From the NCBI RefSeq assembly GCF_947179515.1, contig NC_067485.1, positions 13,272,096-13,336,095 on the forward strand: a DNA stretch of 64,000 nt, in the 5' to 3' direction. The position numbers and the translations under genes were made by a program. This document shows positions 46,940 through 57,380 of this stretch, one piece after another; within the stretch, counting starts at the first letter, position 1, and each line of letters begins with the position of its first letter. Below the pieces are notes generated by a model. The model saw only the letters and a list, made by a program, of their open reading frames with translations, did not search any database and was not told where the DNA came from. The DNA comes from Apodemus sylvaticus. Taxonomy: Eukaryota > Chordata > Mammalia > Rodentia > Muridae.

Positions 46940-47757
46940 TATTTTGCTTCCTGCATGAAGAAACTTCAGCAAATCTATTTTCATTTATGTCCAAGTCCAC
47001 TGGCTCCTGTTTCCTAGGCATCTGGAGAGCGGTTCCTTTCTTCAGTGTAGGAAAAATAATGGCTTCCAAATGCATGCCAAGTCTATCCTTCCGATTAAAT
47101 CTCTTCAACAACTTTCTGAGAATCAGAACCTCAGGCACTGGTGCCTTTAAAAACTCTTGACCTGAACGCTGATTCTGACTCATGACTTGCCATCGGAAAA
47201 GCACTTCTACAGGCTGGTTCTACAGTGACCCCTGGGTCTAAACAGCCCAAACTTCTACCCGTTTGAGGAGTGCCTTAACCCAGGGAGTTGGAGATGCCAG
47301 GCCCCTGGGGATTTGTCCATGCTAAGATCTGGGTGGCGCTCTTAAGTTCTGTTTCCCAGCAGGGTCCCAGGAGCAGAGAGTTTTCTGTGGCTTTTGGACT
47401 GTGGCACAGCTGAGCTGGGCATGTCTCCACTCTCTTGCCTTCCTGAGCACAGGCCACTCCATTTTAGAACTGTTGGCAAGAGTGAAGGAAGTGCCTGGCA
47501 CAAGGTTGATTTACTCCTGGGCCAGGGGCATGGCTGACCTTCAGGGTTGCTCTTCACGGATCCCTGAGATGCTGGCTTGCGGCCAGTCAGCAGCTTTGCC
47601 ATACTTGCTCCTGTGACCTTCTTTCTCAGACCTGTCACTGACTTCTCCAAGCACTGGGAAAAGGATCTAGTCTTAGTTTTACTCTTGTGTTCCTGAAGAA
47701 TTTCTGGTGCTCTGCTGATTTGATTCACCATTCATTAAAGGCAGTCCATGATAGCTT
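46940..47757. other. No recognised gene
   Basis: Unique-looking sequence; frames on both strands lack recognisable features. Confidence 0.4.
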
Positions 47758-47759
47758 CT

Positions 47760-47829
<70 letters not shown>
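47758..47829 (+). repeat. (TG)n(AG)n microsatellite
   Basis: About 12 TG units pass directly into about 22 AG units. Confidence 0.97.
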
Positions 47830-47832
<3 letters not shown>

Positions 47833-48699
47833 TGGCTGATTACCACCAGAGAAGACAAAAAACATAGGTATTATAATAAAACAAAATATTCCAATAAATG
47901 TAGTCAAGTAACAAAGAAAAGTGCTCAGGTATGTGTGACTGAAAATACTGAAAAGGGGAAAGGGGGAGAAGGAAATAAGGTAGATGTTTTCATCTTTTGG
48001 ATGACCTGCATTGCTAGGCAACCACTGAAGAGATTACCTACAACGGTCACATGGGAAGATGCTCGAGGCCGCTCCTGTCGAGAGCTTCCATGCAAAGGTC
48101 GGGCATGCCCAGCATGAGGACGGAGGGTGATGCTGTTTGCTGCCACTGGGAGAATGCATTTGAGAGGGACCACAGGACGGGTCAGTAAAGGAGGATGGAT
48201 TGGGGAACTCTCTTAAAACTTGTGGGCTCTACTTTGGAATCCTAAGGTGGGAATAAGAGAGCAGGCTCTGCAGTTGGGTGCTGTCAAAGAGCTGGCAAGT
48301 TCAGTGAAGGGTGTCCACGCCATCTCTAAAAAAAGCGGCTATGATTCACATCGCCAAAGGAAGTGGGGCTTGATAATTTATGTGTCCACAAAATGGCTTT
48401 GTCTCTGCCTCATTTGAAACACAGATGCAGTGATGTTGGGCTCCGTTCAGATGCTGCACGCGTCGAGCTGTCTTTAGACTCTGGTGGGCGCATCATGTCC
48501 TGCCTGCTGATGAGGCTGGCAGTCTCTTTTTTGCCGTTAGTAAGGAATAGAATTGTATTTCAAATTTTGGGAAAACTATATACGCAAGCACATATAAACA
48601 CACATACATGTATGAGTGTGATAATATAAGATAGAAATTAAATAATCTAGTAAATACTATTTTCTTTTAATTGATAGGTTCTATGATATATATATATAT
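47830..48699. other. No recognised gene
   Basis: Unique-looking sequence ending in a TA run near 48686-48700. Confidence 0.4.
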
Positions 48700-48885
48700 T
48701 TTAAAGAACCTATTTATTCATTATATGTAAGTACACTGTTAGCTGTCTTCAGACACTCCAGAAGAGGTCATCAGATTTCATTATGGATGGTTGTGAGCCA
48801 CCATGTAGTTGCTGGGATTTGAACTCGGGACCTCTGGAAGAGCAGTCAGTGCTCTTAACTGCTGAGCCATCTCTCCAGCCCTGTG
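48700..48885 (-). mobile_element. B2 SINE, minus orientation
   Basis: TTAGCTGTCTTCAGACACTC, ACCATGTAGTTGCTGGGATT, GGAAGAGCAGTCAGTGCTCT and AACTGCTGAGCCATCTCTCC are the reverse of B2, including its tRNA-like Pol III promoter. A second partial tRNA-like end (GGGCCATCTCTCTAGCC) follows at about 48910. Confidence 0.95.
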
Positions 48886-48925
48886 CTTTCTCTTATAGAA
48901 CTAGGCAGCTGGGCCATCTCTCTAG

Positions 48926-49795
48926 CCCCAGTATATTTTGAGCTCTGAAAATTTCACAAAATTTCACAAAATTTCTGATGTCTGCTGTAATACGTGGAAA
49001 TACTTATCCATGTTGGCCTTTAATATATTTTTCCTGATATAAAATAATAATAATGAATAATAAATAATAGCAATACATTTAAAAAGCATAAATATAATAA
49101 GACTCTCTAGAAATTGGGGTTTTGCATCTCTCAATTCACAAGTTCTGGTGTTCAAACTTAGAGAATCTCATTAGGATGAAGTGGAACTGATCAGGAAGGA
49201 TCTATTAGTAAGGAAAAGAGTCAGAGTTCGAGGAAGAGATGCATTCAGTAGCTACAAGTTCCGTGGAACCAACCACTCTGGTTTGCGGTACCTTCTCACA
49301 GAGCTGAGTATTGGAATGTGTTCCCTGATAGGCCAGCTGGGGCCCAATGAGGACTGCTGAGATCCCAGCGACAGGGTAGGGTGGGTTAGAGGTCTGACCA
49401 GATAGTGTGATACAGAAGCCAGCTGTCCCAGGGTTGTGCAAGACTGGTGTTCAACAGTGTCCCCGTGTGGCCATAACGGAAGCAGCCATAGTTCTGCGAC
49501 TTCACAGGCCTGGGGCCTGGGAAGATTTGTGTGGCTAAGGAAACCTCTCATTTCTTTCTCTCCAGGTGCTTAGAATCAAGTGCTTCATACCCTTTCTGTT
49601 TGAGGAAAACCACAGGGTCTTTTGGCAACTCGGGGTAAGCTGGTATTCATGCCTAGAGGAAATCTGGAGGTGAGCTGGGTCTAAGGAGAAGGAGGATGAC
49701 ACAGGCATTGCAGTAGGAAAGAAGGAAGGGCGGCTTCAGTGGACTGCACAGCGCAGGCTCGGGCCTTGCAGCCTCTCTGACTTGGTCTCACAGCA
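48926..49795. other. No recognised feature
   Basis: AT-rich to about 49160, then mixed unique sequence up to the LTR. Confidence 0.4.
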
Positions 49796-49801
49796 CTTGG
49801 C

Positions 49802-50119
49802 TGTGGAAAGCCGCGACTGTATCCGCCATTACAAGATGGCGCCGGCTTCCACTGTGCCAGCTTCGCTTTCTTAGTAAACAAGCTATCTGCGCATGTGCAA
49901 GAGTATTTTCGCGCCAAATCTCTGCCCGTCCCGGGGCACTCGAATGAGGTCATGAGTAAACAGCCAATCAGGTGTATACACGCCACGCCAAGGGGTATAT
50001 AAACCACGTCCATGTTGGGCGCAGTGTCTCCCTCCACGAAAAGCGTCAATAAAGCTTGGCTGCAGAAGGATCCTGAGTGTGCCGCATCGTTCTTGCTGGC
50101 TAGACGAAAGCGCGGGACA
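49802..50119 (+). mobile_element. Solo IAP-like (ERVK) LTR with 6-bp target-site duplication
   Basis: The element begins TGTGGAAAGCC and ends GCGGGACA, 318 bases. CTTGGC flanks it at 49796-49801 and 50120-50125. Within it are TTACAAGATGGCGCC and CTGCGCATGTGC as in IAP U3, a CCAAT box at 49964-49968, a TATATAAA box at 49996-50003 and AATAAA at 50048-50053 followed by GCTTGGCTGCAGAAG. No internal provirus remains, so it arose by recombination between LTRs. Confidence 0.9.
49964..50003 (+). promoter_or_regulatory. CCAAT and TATA boxes of the IAP-like LTR
   Basis: CCAAT and TATATAAA are spaced about 30 bases apart and the TATA box precedes AATAAA by about 50 bases, the usual LTR order. The promoter would point right, away from Hrh2. 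Confidence 0.6.
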
Positions 50120-50125
50120 CTTGGC

Positions 50126-50940
50126 TTCTCTCTGCTGCAGGCATCCTCTGCTCATCCCCACCTCAGGCACTGCTGCTCCTTGGCCTGAAAGATCCCTGTA
50201 AGTGGCTGTGGTCTTCTTCATTGGAATTCAAACCCCAATTTTTTTTTTTGTCCTTCTTTGACCAATCACCAGGGGCACGGAACAATGCCTGCCAAACAAT
50301 AGGAGCCCGGTAACTCTTGGGGAGTGCGTCCTTCAGCCCAGCCACTGAAGGCTGATTCACAGCAGCCTTCATCTTGGTTGGCTCTCACTTGGTGGGATTA
50401 AGGGATGTGCCAGGCAGACTGTGTGCACGTGCGCATGTGAGCGCCTGCCTTTGCAAGACACCCTTGCTTCTGAAGAAATGGATCAGTTAACCATACAAGA
50501 TGCTGACTCACCCTTTGTACTAAGTTCCATACCAGCAGCTTTTAGAATCGAAGGGAAACAAACACACAACAAACCAAACCAAGCACGTTTCATTTAATTT
50601 CCATGAACAAGGAACCAAGAGGTTGTGCCTTGGCCCTGCCTTCCTGGAAGGGAGGCCAGTGAACACCTTACAGGAGGACTCCTTAAAGGAGCAGAGTTGG
50701 AAGGCACTGGTATGGAATATGGGTGAATTCCAGAGTGGACACAGGGACAAGAGGGTCCAGCAACAGGAACATGGGGGCTGAAGGTCTGGGTCAGAAACCC
50801 TGAGGGACTAGGGTGAGGCCAGGGATACTCACAAGCTTGAGCTGCCTTCTGCTGGTCCCAGATGCCAGAGTTTCTGTCTTCCCTGCTCAGCTTAACTCCT
50901 CGAGGCAGGATCAGCACCGACTCCTGCTTGTGTTGCTCAA
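50126..50940. other. No recognised gene
   Basis: Unique-looking sequence. Confidence 0.35.
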
Positions 50941-51325
50941 ACACTGGCTCTCCTCACCATCGGTACCCCTCATTATTGGCTAGTTCTCCTCATCATCAGT
51001 GCTCCCCATCATTGGCTAATTCTCCTTATCAGTGTTCCCCATCATTGTCTGGGTCTCCTCATCATCAGTGCTCCCATCGCTGCCTGGTTCTCCTCCTCAG
51101 TGCTCCTCATCATTGGTTGGCTCTCCTCACCATCAGTGTTCCCCATCATTGGCTAGTTCTCCTCACCATCAGTGTTTTCCGTCATTGGCTAGTTCTCCTC
51201 TTCAGTGCTTTCATCGTTAACTGGTTCTCATCAGTGCTCCCATCATTGGCTGTCTCTCCTCACCACAGTGCTCCCCATCATTGGCTGTCTCTCTTCATCA
51301 TCAGTGCTCCCTATCATGGGCAGGG
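50941..51325 (+). repeat. Minisatellite, about 36-bp unit, ten or so copies
   Basis: The unit combines TCTCCTCACCATCAGTG, TTCCCCATCATTGG and CTAGT; several copies have lost 3-9 bases. The 191-residue frame at 50862-51437 is a product of this repeat. Confidence 0.9.
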
Positions 51326-52208
51326 GTTCATTGTACACATTTGGCCTTTCAAGACTCTGGATTCATGGAATATTGCTATGTTGACCTCTCCAGTTAGTTT
51401 TCTAACAGAAAGACTCCTTCTCCGGTGCTCCCAATGACAGTGGAGCATGTGCTAGTGACAGCCACCAGCTGTGATTGGAACTGTTTATCTGTAAGCCCAG
51501 AAGGCAGGATTAGCAGAGAGTTGATATTTGGTAACAACGCGGCAACAAGGGACACAATTTCCCTCTGGGATCCTTGTGCCCTTGATGCACTGAGGTGCCG
51601 GTTACTGCTGTACCAGTAGTGCACACTGTAGCCCTATATGGAAAGGACTATCAGCTAGTATTTAAAAGAATTTATTTCCATCTGGGTGTGCTGACTATTG
51701 AGAGTCTGAGACAGGAGGATGGCTTTACTTCAGGACTCAGGGGTCAGCCTCTTTAACACAGTGAGAGCTCACCATCTTTCTCCTGGCCACCATCTGTGCC
51801 CCTCTGGCTCCTGTGGTCCCTGCAGCTTTGCCTCTGACCCAGTGTGTGCAGCAGCAAAGATCTGAGGCAGACCTACAGGCCACTCAAGGGCTAGGAACCC
51901 TGTGCTCTCGATACCCAGGGCTGTGGCAGGACCCAGTCCGGTGACAGCCACTAAGGCGATCTGCCTCACTCTGCTCTTGTGCTCTGGTGACTATGCTGTC
52001 AGGCCACTTAGCTGGCAGGGGAGGCGATGGGCACAGGTTGTTCTAACGAAGGGTATTACTTTCAGAAGCTCCTGGTCCTGAAGTGATGATCATGCCAAGA
52101 CCCACGCTAACAGACAACAGGCCTCCTTGTGACATCCTCTGGCAGCAGGAGGGTGGCAGGTAAACAGAGGTACTCTGGTGTAGCTGCCCGCAGCCACATG
52201 TAAACCGG
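51326..52208. other. No recognised gene
   Basis: Unique-looking sequence with a very decayed SINE-like stretch near 51680-51770. Confidence 0.35.
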
Positions 52209-52214
52209 GTTACC

Positions 52215-52595
52215 TGTTGAGAGAATTTTGGGGTTATAGGGAAGAGGGGCGAAAAGAAAGTGCGGCCAAGTCAATGTTCACTGATCAAAGCCGTAAACTT
52301 TAATGGCGCCAGACCTTTTAACAGTTTGGGCAAACCCTTCCCCCCAGACTCCAGGCTGAGTTCCGGTGGAAGTTGTCTAGCTTCTCTTGGAGGTCCTCGT
52401 CTTGACTGCTCCGGCAGCTGGGTGGGTCACCTGCTTAATTCAGGAATTCCTAGACCTGGAGGAACAATGAACTTAACCTTTACTACGAGCGCTCCACCCT
52501 GGGTGGAGAAGGATCCTGGCTAACTGGGAGAAGTTAACCTTGACCAAAGTCAAACTCTGACCAAGTGCAAGACTGCCCCAATATGGCTCTGTACA
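52215..52595 (-). mobile_element. 3' LTR of an endogenous retrovirus, minus orientation
   Basis: On the minus strand the LTR starts TGTACAGAGCC at 52595 and ends CTCTCAACA at 52215, 381 bases, with TG and CA ends. An ATTAAA polyadenylation signal lies at 52304-52299. Immediately before its start the minus strand carries a polypurine tract (A run then GGGAGGAC), the retroviral plus-strand primer. This makes it a 3' LTR with internal sequence attached. Family not assigned. Confidence 0.65.
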
Positions 52596-52800
52596 TGTCC
52601 TCCCTTTTTTTTTTATTAATTTGAACACGCTCCTGTACAGTCCCAGAACTAGTCTGCCCTTGAGCAAGTCCTCTCCATCACTTCCATGTGGCAAGCCTCC
52701 ACCCCATTCCGTAGCCATAGCCATAGCCTGCGAATGCAGCTCTTGGGGACTTTTCTAAAAGGGTCCGCCTGGCTCCTCCCACTGCTGTTTCAAGGTCTTT
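52596..52800 (-). mobile_element. Internal remnant of the same provirus (3' end)
   Basis: A polypurine tract occupies about 52598-52614, read on the minus strand. A short open stretch upstream of it (to about 52724) looks like the tail of a retroviral internal region but I do not recognise a specific gene. The left limit of the remnant is not visible; no intact viral gene is present. Confidence 0.4.
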
Positions 52801-54368
52801 TGGAACCTTTCCTAGAACTTGCCTCCATTTAGCAGGACAGAGACTTTTGGCATGGTGTGGGTAAAGAACTGAATATTCTTAACAATCAAACTGGCTGGGG
52901 GCTTTCTTCATGACTCTGGGGCTTGAGGTTCTAGGTCCTCTTGATTCTATGTCAGAAGGTACCTCACAGAGAGCAACAGAGCCTCTGAGTTGGCTGGTCT
53001 TTCCTGGCAGCTGAGAGGTACGGGCCAGTTAATCCCTGGCCTCTGGCTTCCACTTCCTCATCTGTCACATTAGCAGCCAAGTCACAGAATCATGGGAGGA
53101 GGGAAGGAGAGGATGAGACATTCCTGGTGCTGACTGGGAGCGCAAGCTCTAGGTCTGCATTGGTGCCTCCTTCCCACACAGCTTGTCTGAATTTCACGTC
53201 CACGCCACAAGGGCCACTGATGCTCTGAGCCTGGTTTCGTGTGCATCTGTAGTCAGAGATCTTGTTCAGTTTGCATTCCAACTGAGAGATAAGGAAAAGA
53301 CATCAAAGTGAGGTGGCTTGCACGGTGCCAAGTGCTCTGAGAAACTTGTGGAAAGCTAGGGCACCCAAGGTGTGGGGGATGGGGTGCTAGGGTATGGGGC
53401 ATGGGGTGTGGGGATGGGGTTTGCTGGAGCAGGATGCTTGATGGATGAGTGAAGAGTGGTTTGGAATGGGGGCTACAAGAGAGGTAATTAATCTTGAGGC
53501 ATAGAGTCTCAAGAGCTGGGAGAACCCTCCATCAGGCCATCCACAGGCAGTCTGCTTGCATCTGCCTGCCTCCCTTTGAGTCCTGCCTTGCCCCTCAGTG
53601 GGCTTTGGGTGGTCCCCAGGAAGATTCTCCAGTTGCTTGCCAACTCACGGGTCTAGGGTGGGACCCTGTACCTGATTTGTACTCTGGCTTGCATGGCAAA
53701 CCTCCTGCTGGGACAGGCTGTTATTTATGCACATGTTTGAGCTCAAGTGCTCCTGGGAGAGACAAGGATCAGGCTATTTTTTCCTTTCTGCCTTGGAACC
53801 TGGAGACAGCTTGGCACAGTCAAGTTCTCAAGGCCAGGAGAAGGACTTAATCAGCTCTCCAGAGAGAGGGGCGGGCATGGTGACTATGCAGGGCTACAGG
53901 CCAGGACCTCGAGCATCTCTGGTTCTCAAGAGAACACCTGATGACAGCTGATGGGAGCTGTGGGTAGCAGCAGCTTGTGGGGACACCCTCATGCAAACTT
54001 GTGGCAGACGATAAACACTGTCTCAGGAGATGAAGGCTGGTTGGTGTGACGGATCCCATAATATAGCTAGCCAATACCGAGTAACAAGTTGTTCCCAAAC
54101 TTAAAGCACAGAAATCTTACAAGCTTGTACCATTTTTTGGGGACAGGTATTTCCAAAGCCTTGGGATGGTGATCTGACCTGCAGGCTTTAGCCAGAAGCA
54201 GTAAGCACTGGACAGAGACCAGACATCTCTAAACCGCAGGGGTGTGCCAGATGGCTTAGAAAGTGGCACCTTCAGGCAAAGGGAAGCTCTGAGACTGTGT
54301 CTGGAGAAGGACAACAGTCACTAGCCCTTCTAGTCCTATTTAGCTTCCTGTTAAAGGTGAAGAATGTC
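52801..54368. other. No recognised gene
   Basis: Unique-looking sequence; GGTGTGGGG-type repeats near 53370-53420. Confidence 0.35.
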
Positions 54369-54520
54369 GTTGGGCAGTGGTGGCACACACCTTTAATCTC
54401 AGCACTCAGGAGGCAGAGTCAGGTAGACCTTTGAGTTTGAGGCCAGCCTGGTCTACAGAATGAGTTTCAGGACAGCCAGGACTACACAGAGAAACTCTAT
54501 CTCAAAACAACAGCAACAAG
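54369..54520 (+). mobile_element. B1 SINE
   Basis: CACACACCTTTAATCTCAGC, TTTGAGGCCAGCCTGGTCTA and ACACAGAGAAACTCTATCTC, then an A-rich tail. Confidence 0.9.
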
Positions 54521-54719
54521 CCCAAAAACCAAAACCAGACCAAAGCAACCCCCTAAACAAGCAAGCAAACACAAACCAAGAAACAAAGAAACAAAGAGCT
54601 AATTGCACACTCTACTTCTGGAATAGGCAAAGGAAACAGAGGTAGTGGGAACTATCAGACTCTGCAGCTTCTGGGGAAGGTTCAGACTCGGTGCTTTTGT
54701 GTTTCCCTTGCAGCATCCC

Positions 54720-54840
54720 GAGGCTGCAAAACCCCAGAGCTAGGGTTCAAGACCCAACTTCAGCAGTTTGGGGCTGTGTGTGTGTGACTCTGGGCAAACC
54801 GTTAGTTTCCAAAACCTCAACTAGAGATGCAGAATGAACT
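54720..54840 (+). mobile_element. MIR SINE fragment
   Basis: GGGTTCAAGACCCAACTTCAG then GTGTGACTCTGGGCAAACCG match the MIR core. Confidence 0.5.
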
Positions 54841-55214
54841 TCCAGTTCCCTGCCTCCTCCGGGACCGAGTGTGGGTCTTTGCCACCTAGCATCTCACGGC
54901 TGCTCTGCAGCCTGCCTGCCTGGCTGCCTGGCCCCAAGCAGGACCACTTTCATCTTCCACACAGTGGCTTAAATGCCCTTAACGCATCACAGCAAGCAAG
55001 TGAAAACACATCAACTTCGCTCCCAGACTCAAGTTTCCCATTAACATTTTAGAAAAAAAAATCAGCTGCCCCAGCTCCCCACACAGGTCCCCGTCTCCCA
55101 GTGACTGTATAGAACAAAGTGACAGATGTCCTTTCTTCCTTGGATCTGGGGCTTTGGTGTGCCTAGGTCTTCTTCAACTTCTGGCTGGGCTCTAAGGCCC
55201 TGAGCAAGTATACC

Positions 55215-55345
55215 ATCTCCGTTCAATTCCATTTTCCTCGCTGTTAAAACAGAGATGGTAGCACCCACCTCTCAGAATTATGATGAGGGTGACATTAAAT
55301 GAGATAATTACATGCAAAGTGGCAGATGCACAGCAGGCGCTCGAG
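55215..55345 (+). mobile_element. MIR SINE fragment
   Basis: AACAGAGATGGTAGCACCCA, TTAAATGAGATAATTACATG and CACAGCAGGCGCTCGAG match the MIR 3' half. Confidence 0.6.
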
Positions 55346-55844
55346 AGCGGGGGCTATTTTTACCTCCATCAGTGCCTCTTCAGCCTGAGCTAGGGTTTCC
55401 TGACGCTCACCCACTGAGAACCTCTACTGGCTTTCTGGCTTCCATAAAGCCAGACGACCTGATAAGCTGGGCTTCATCGGCTCACTTCCTTTCCCCAACA
55501 CCTCCTTTTCAACCCTTGATCTCACCTGGTGCATCGGGGAAACTGAGGTTTAAAAGAGGTAAATGGAGGAGGAGGGTCTCTGTCCCCCTCATCAGATGCC
55601 AAATTTTGGGGCAGCTTTTTGAAATATATGTATTTTTTACAAATTTTTCCTTTAGTGTGTGGTGTGTATGTAGGCATATGCAGAGGTGTGCATGCGTGTC
55701 ACAATGCGAGGGTGGGGGTGGAGGGTGGCGATGGAGGGCCATAAGACATTCTCTTCTCCCATGCTGGGTTCACTCGGGGAAGCACTGTACTATTGAGCTA
55801 CATCTGTGGCTTTTCCTTTCAAATAAATGGCTTCTCCTCTAGAG

Positions 55845-56255
55845 GAGAACACATAAGCATAATACTTCGAGACGTAGGTGCAGGCGAGGGCTTTCTGAAA
55901 TGGACTCTGGGAGAACAGGAAATAATTCTAATGATTGACAAGTAGAATTTCAGGAAATGAACAAGCTGCTGTGTAACAAAAGAAACAACCAGAAGAGCCA
56001 AGAGACTGTCTGCAGAACAGAAGGAAATCTTTACCGGCCGTGAGCCCGGCAGGGTGTTAATATCTAGAATCTATAAGACTCCAGACACATCCCAACAGTG
56101 AACAGGCTCACGGGCTACACAGACAGCTCACAAAGGAAAAAAAATACAAATGGCCAATAACTACCTGAAATTGTTCAATACCTTTAGCTAACAAGGAAAT
56201 AAAAGTTAAAATTACACAGAGATTTCATCTCCTCCAGTCAGAATAATTTTCATGA
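55845..56255 (+). mobile_element. Old L1 ORF2 fragment, left part
   Basis: GAAATCTTTACCGGCC, GTTAATATCTAGAATCTATA and AATGGCCAATAACTACCTGA, up to ATTTCATCTCCTCCAGTCAG, are collinear with the 3' part of rodent L1 ORF2. Stops and indels disrupt it. Confidence 0.7.
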
Positions 56256-56640
56256 ATAAAACAAGTATTCGCCTATAATCCTAGCACTGAAGATGCTAAA
56301 GGAGGGGCTGTTACCATGACTCTGAGGCTGGGCTAAAATATGTAGTGAGTTCTGGGCCAGCCTGGGCTAGTGTGATATACTGTGGAGAAAAACAGGTTGA
56401 GGACGGACCTCAGTTAGTAGCATATTTGCCTAGTGTGCACAGAGCCCTGGGTTCTAGTCTCAGCTCCGCATAAACTGGGCATGAGCTCATTCATCAGTCA
56501 AACGCTAACAGGGTAAAGGAGATCTTGAGTTCAGGGTTATCCTCAGCTAATAAAAGACAAGCTTAGGATACATGAGACCCTGCATCAAACTGAAAAAAGA
56601 GCCCACAAAAAGACAGACAGACTGACAAAATGGACAGACA
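56256..56640 (+). mobile_element. B4-family SINEs splitting the L1
   Basis: Two adjoining units: one around ATAATCCTAGCACTGAAG and GGCCAGCCTGGGCTAGTG, the next with TTTGCCTAGTGTGCACAGAG, CCTGGGTTCTAGTCTCAGC and ACATGAGACCCTGCATC. They separate the two L1 pieces. Confidence 0.6.
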
Positions 56641-57062
56641 GACAAAAAAGACTAACAACAAATACACACAGCTGAAGGGAATGTAGATTAGGCCATCCAC
56701 TACATAAATCACGTGGCGGTTCCTTATGTGTAACCTTATGACTCAGTTACAGCACTCCTGGATATCTGAGTATGTGTGTGAAGAACTCTAAGACAACATA
56801 TGACTGGGATGCTTGAGCACAAGTGTCTGTTGCTTCCCTGTGTATGATGGCCAAGATACATCACCAGCACAGATGTTCACCATCAGGCAATTGGAAAAAG
56901 AAAACATGATACATGCATGCAGTGGAATCTTATTCATCTGTAAAGAACGATGAAAAGTAACAGTGGAAAAGTGGATGGAACCGAAAAGAGCCTTGTGTTA
57001 ATAAAAAAAAAAAAAAAAGACAAATATCACATATTTTTTTCTCATACGCAGAATCTAGAGTA
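56641..57062 (+). mobile_element. Old L1 ORF2 fragment, right part
   Basis: GGCGGTTCCTTATGTG, GCACTCCTGGATATCTGAG, GTGGAATCTTATTCATCTG and AAAAGTGGATGGAACC continue the L1 order beyond the SINE insertions; an A run lies at 57002-57018. Confidence 0.65.
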
Positions 57063-57065
57063 AAA

Positions 57066-57290
57066 TGTAAGGGTTAGGAAGATGGATCAGCAGAGAAGAG
57101 CTATCCCCTTACACAGAAGACCTGGGTTTGGTTCCCAGCACCCTTTTGGAGGTTCACAACTGTCTGTAACTACAGTTCTGTGGGATCTCATGTCCTCTTT
57201 TGAATTTCATGGGATTGTATTTATGCATGTGGTATACATACATGCACATGGGCACATACACATACAGATAAAGTAAAATAAATATTTAAA
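57066..57290 (+). mobile_element. B3 SINE
   Basis: AGGAAGATGGATCAGCAGAG, GGTTTGGTTCCCAGCACCC, TTCACAACTGTCTGTAACTA and an AAGTAAAATAAATATTTAAA tail. Confidence 0.75.
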
Positions 57291-57312
57291 AATATGCATT
57301 GCATGAATTCAT

Positions 57313-57380
57313 GTGTGTGTGTGTGAGAGAGAGAAAGAGAGAGAGAGAGAGACAGAGAGAGACAGAGAAAGACAGAGAAA
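57313..57380 (+). repeat. (GT)n(GA)n simple repeat
   Basis: Short GT run passing into GA/GACA units. Confidence 0.9.

Noticed and set aside
50862..51437. 191-residue plus-strand frame
   Set aside because: Product of the 36-bp minisatellite.
52473..52724. 83-residue minus-strand frame as a viral gene
   Set aside because: It runs from the provirus remnant across the polypurine tract into the LTR; no specific viral protein could be recognised.
55312..55842. 176-residue plus-strand frame
   Set aside because: Starts inside a MIR fragment and runs through low-complexity GT/GG sequence.
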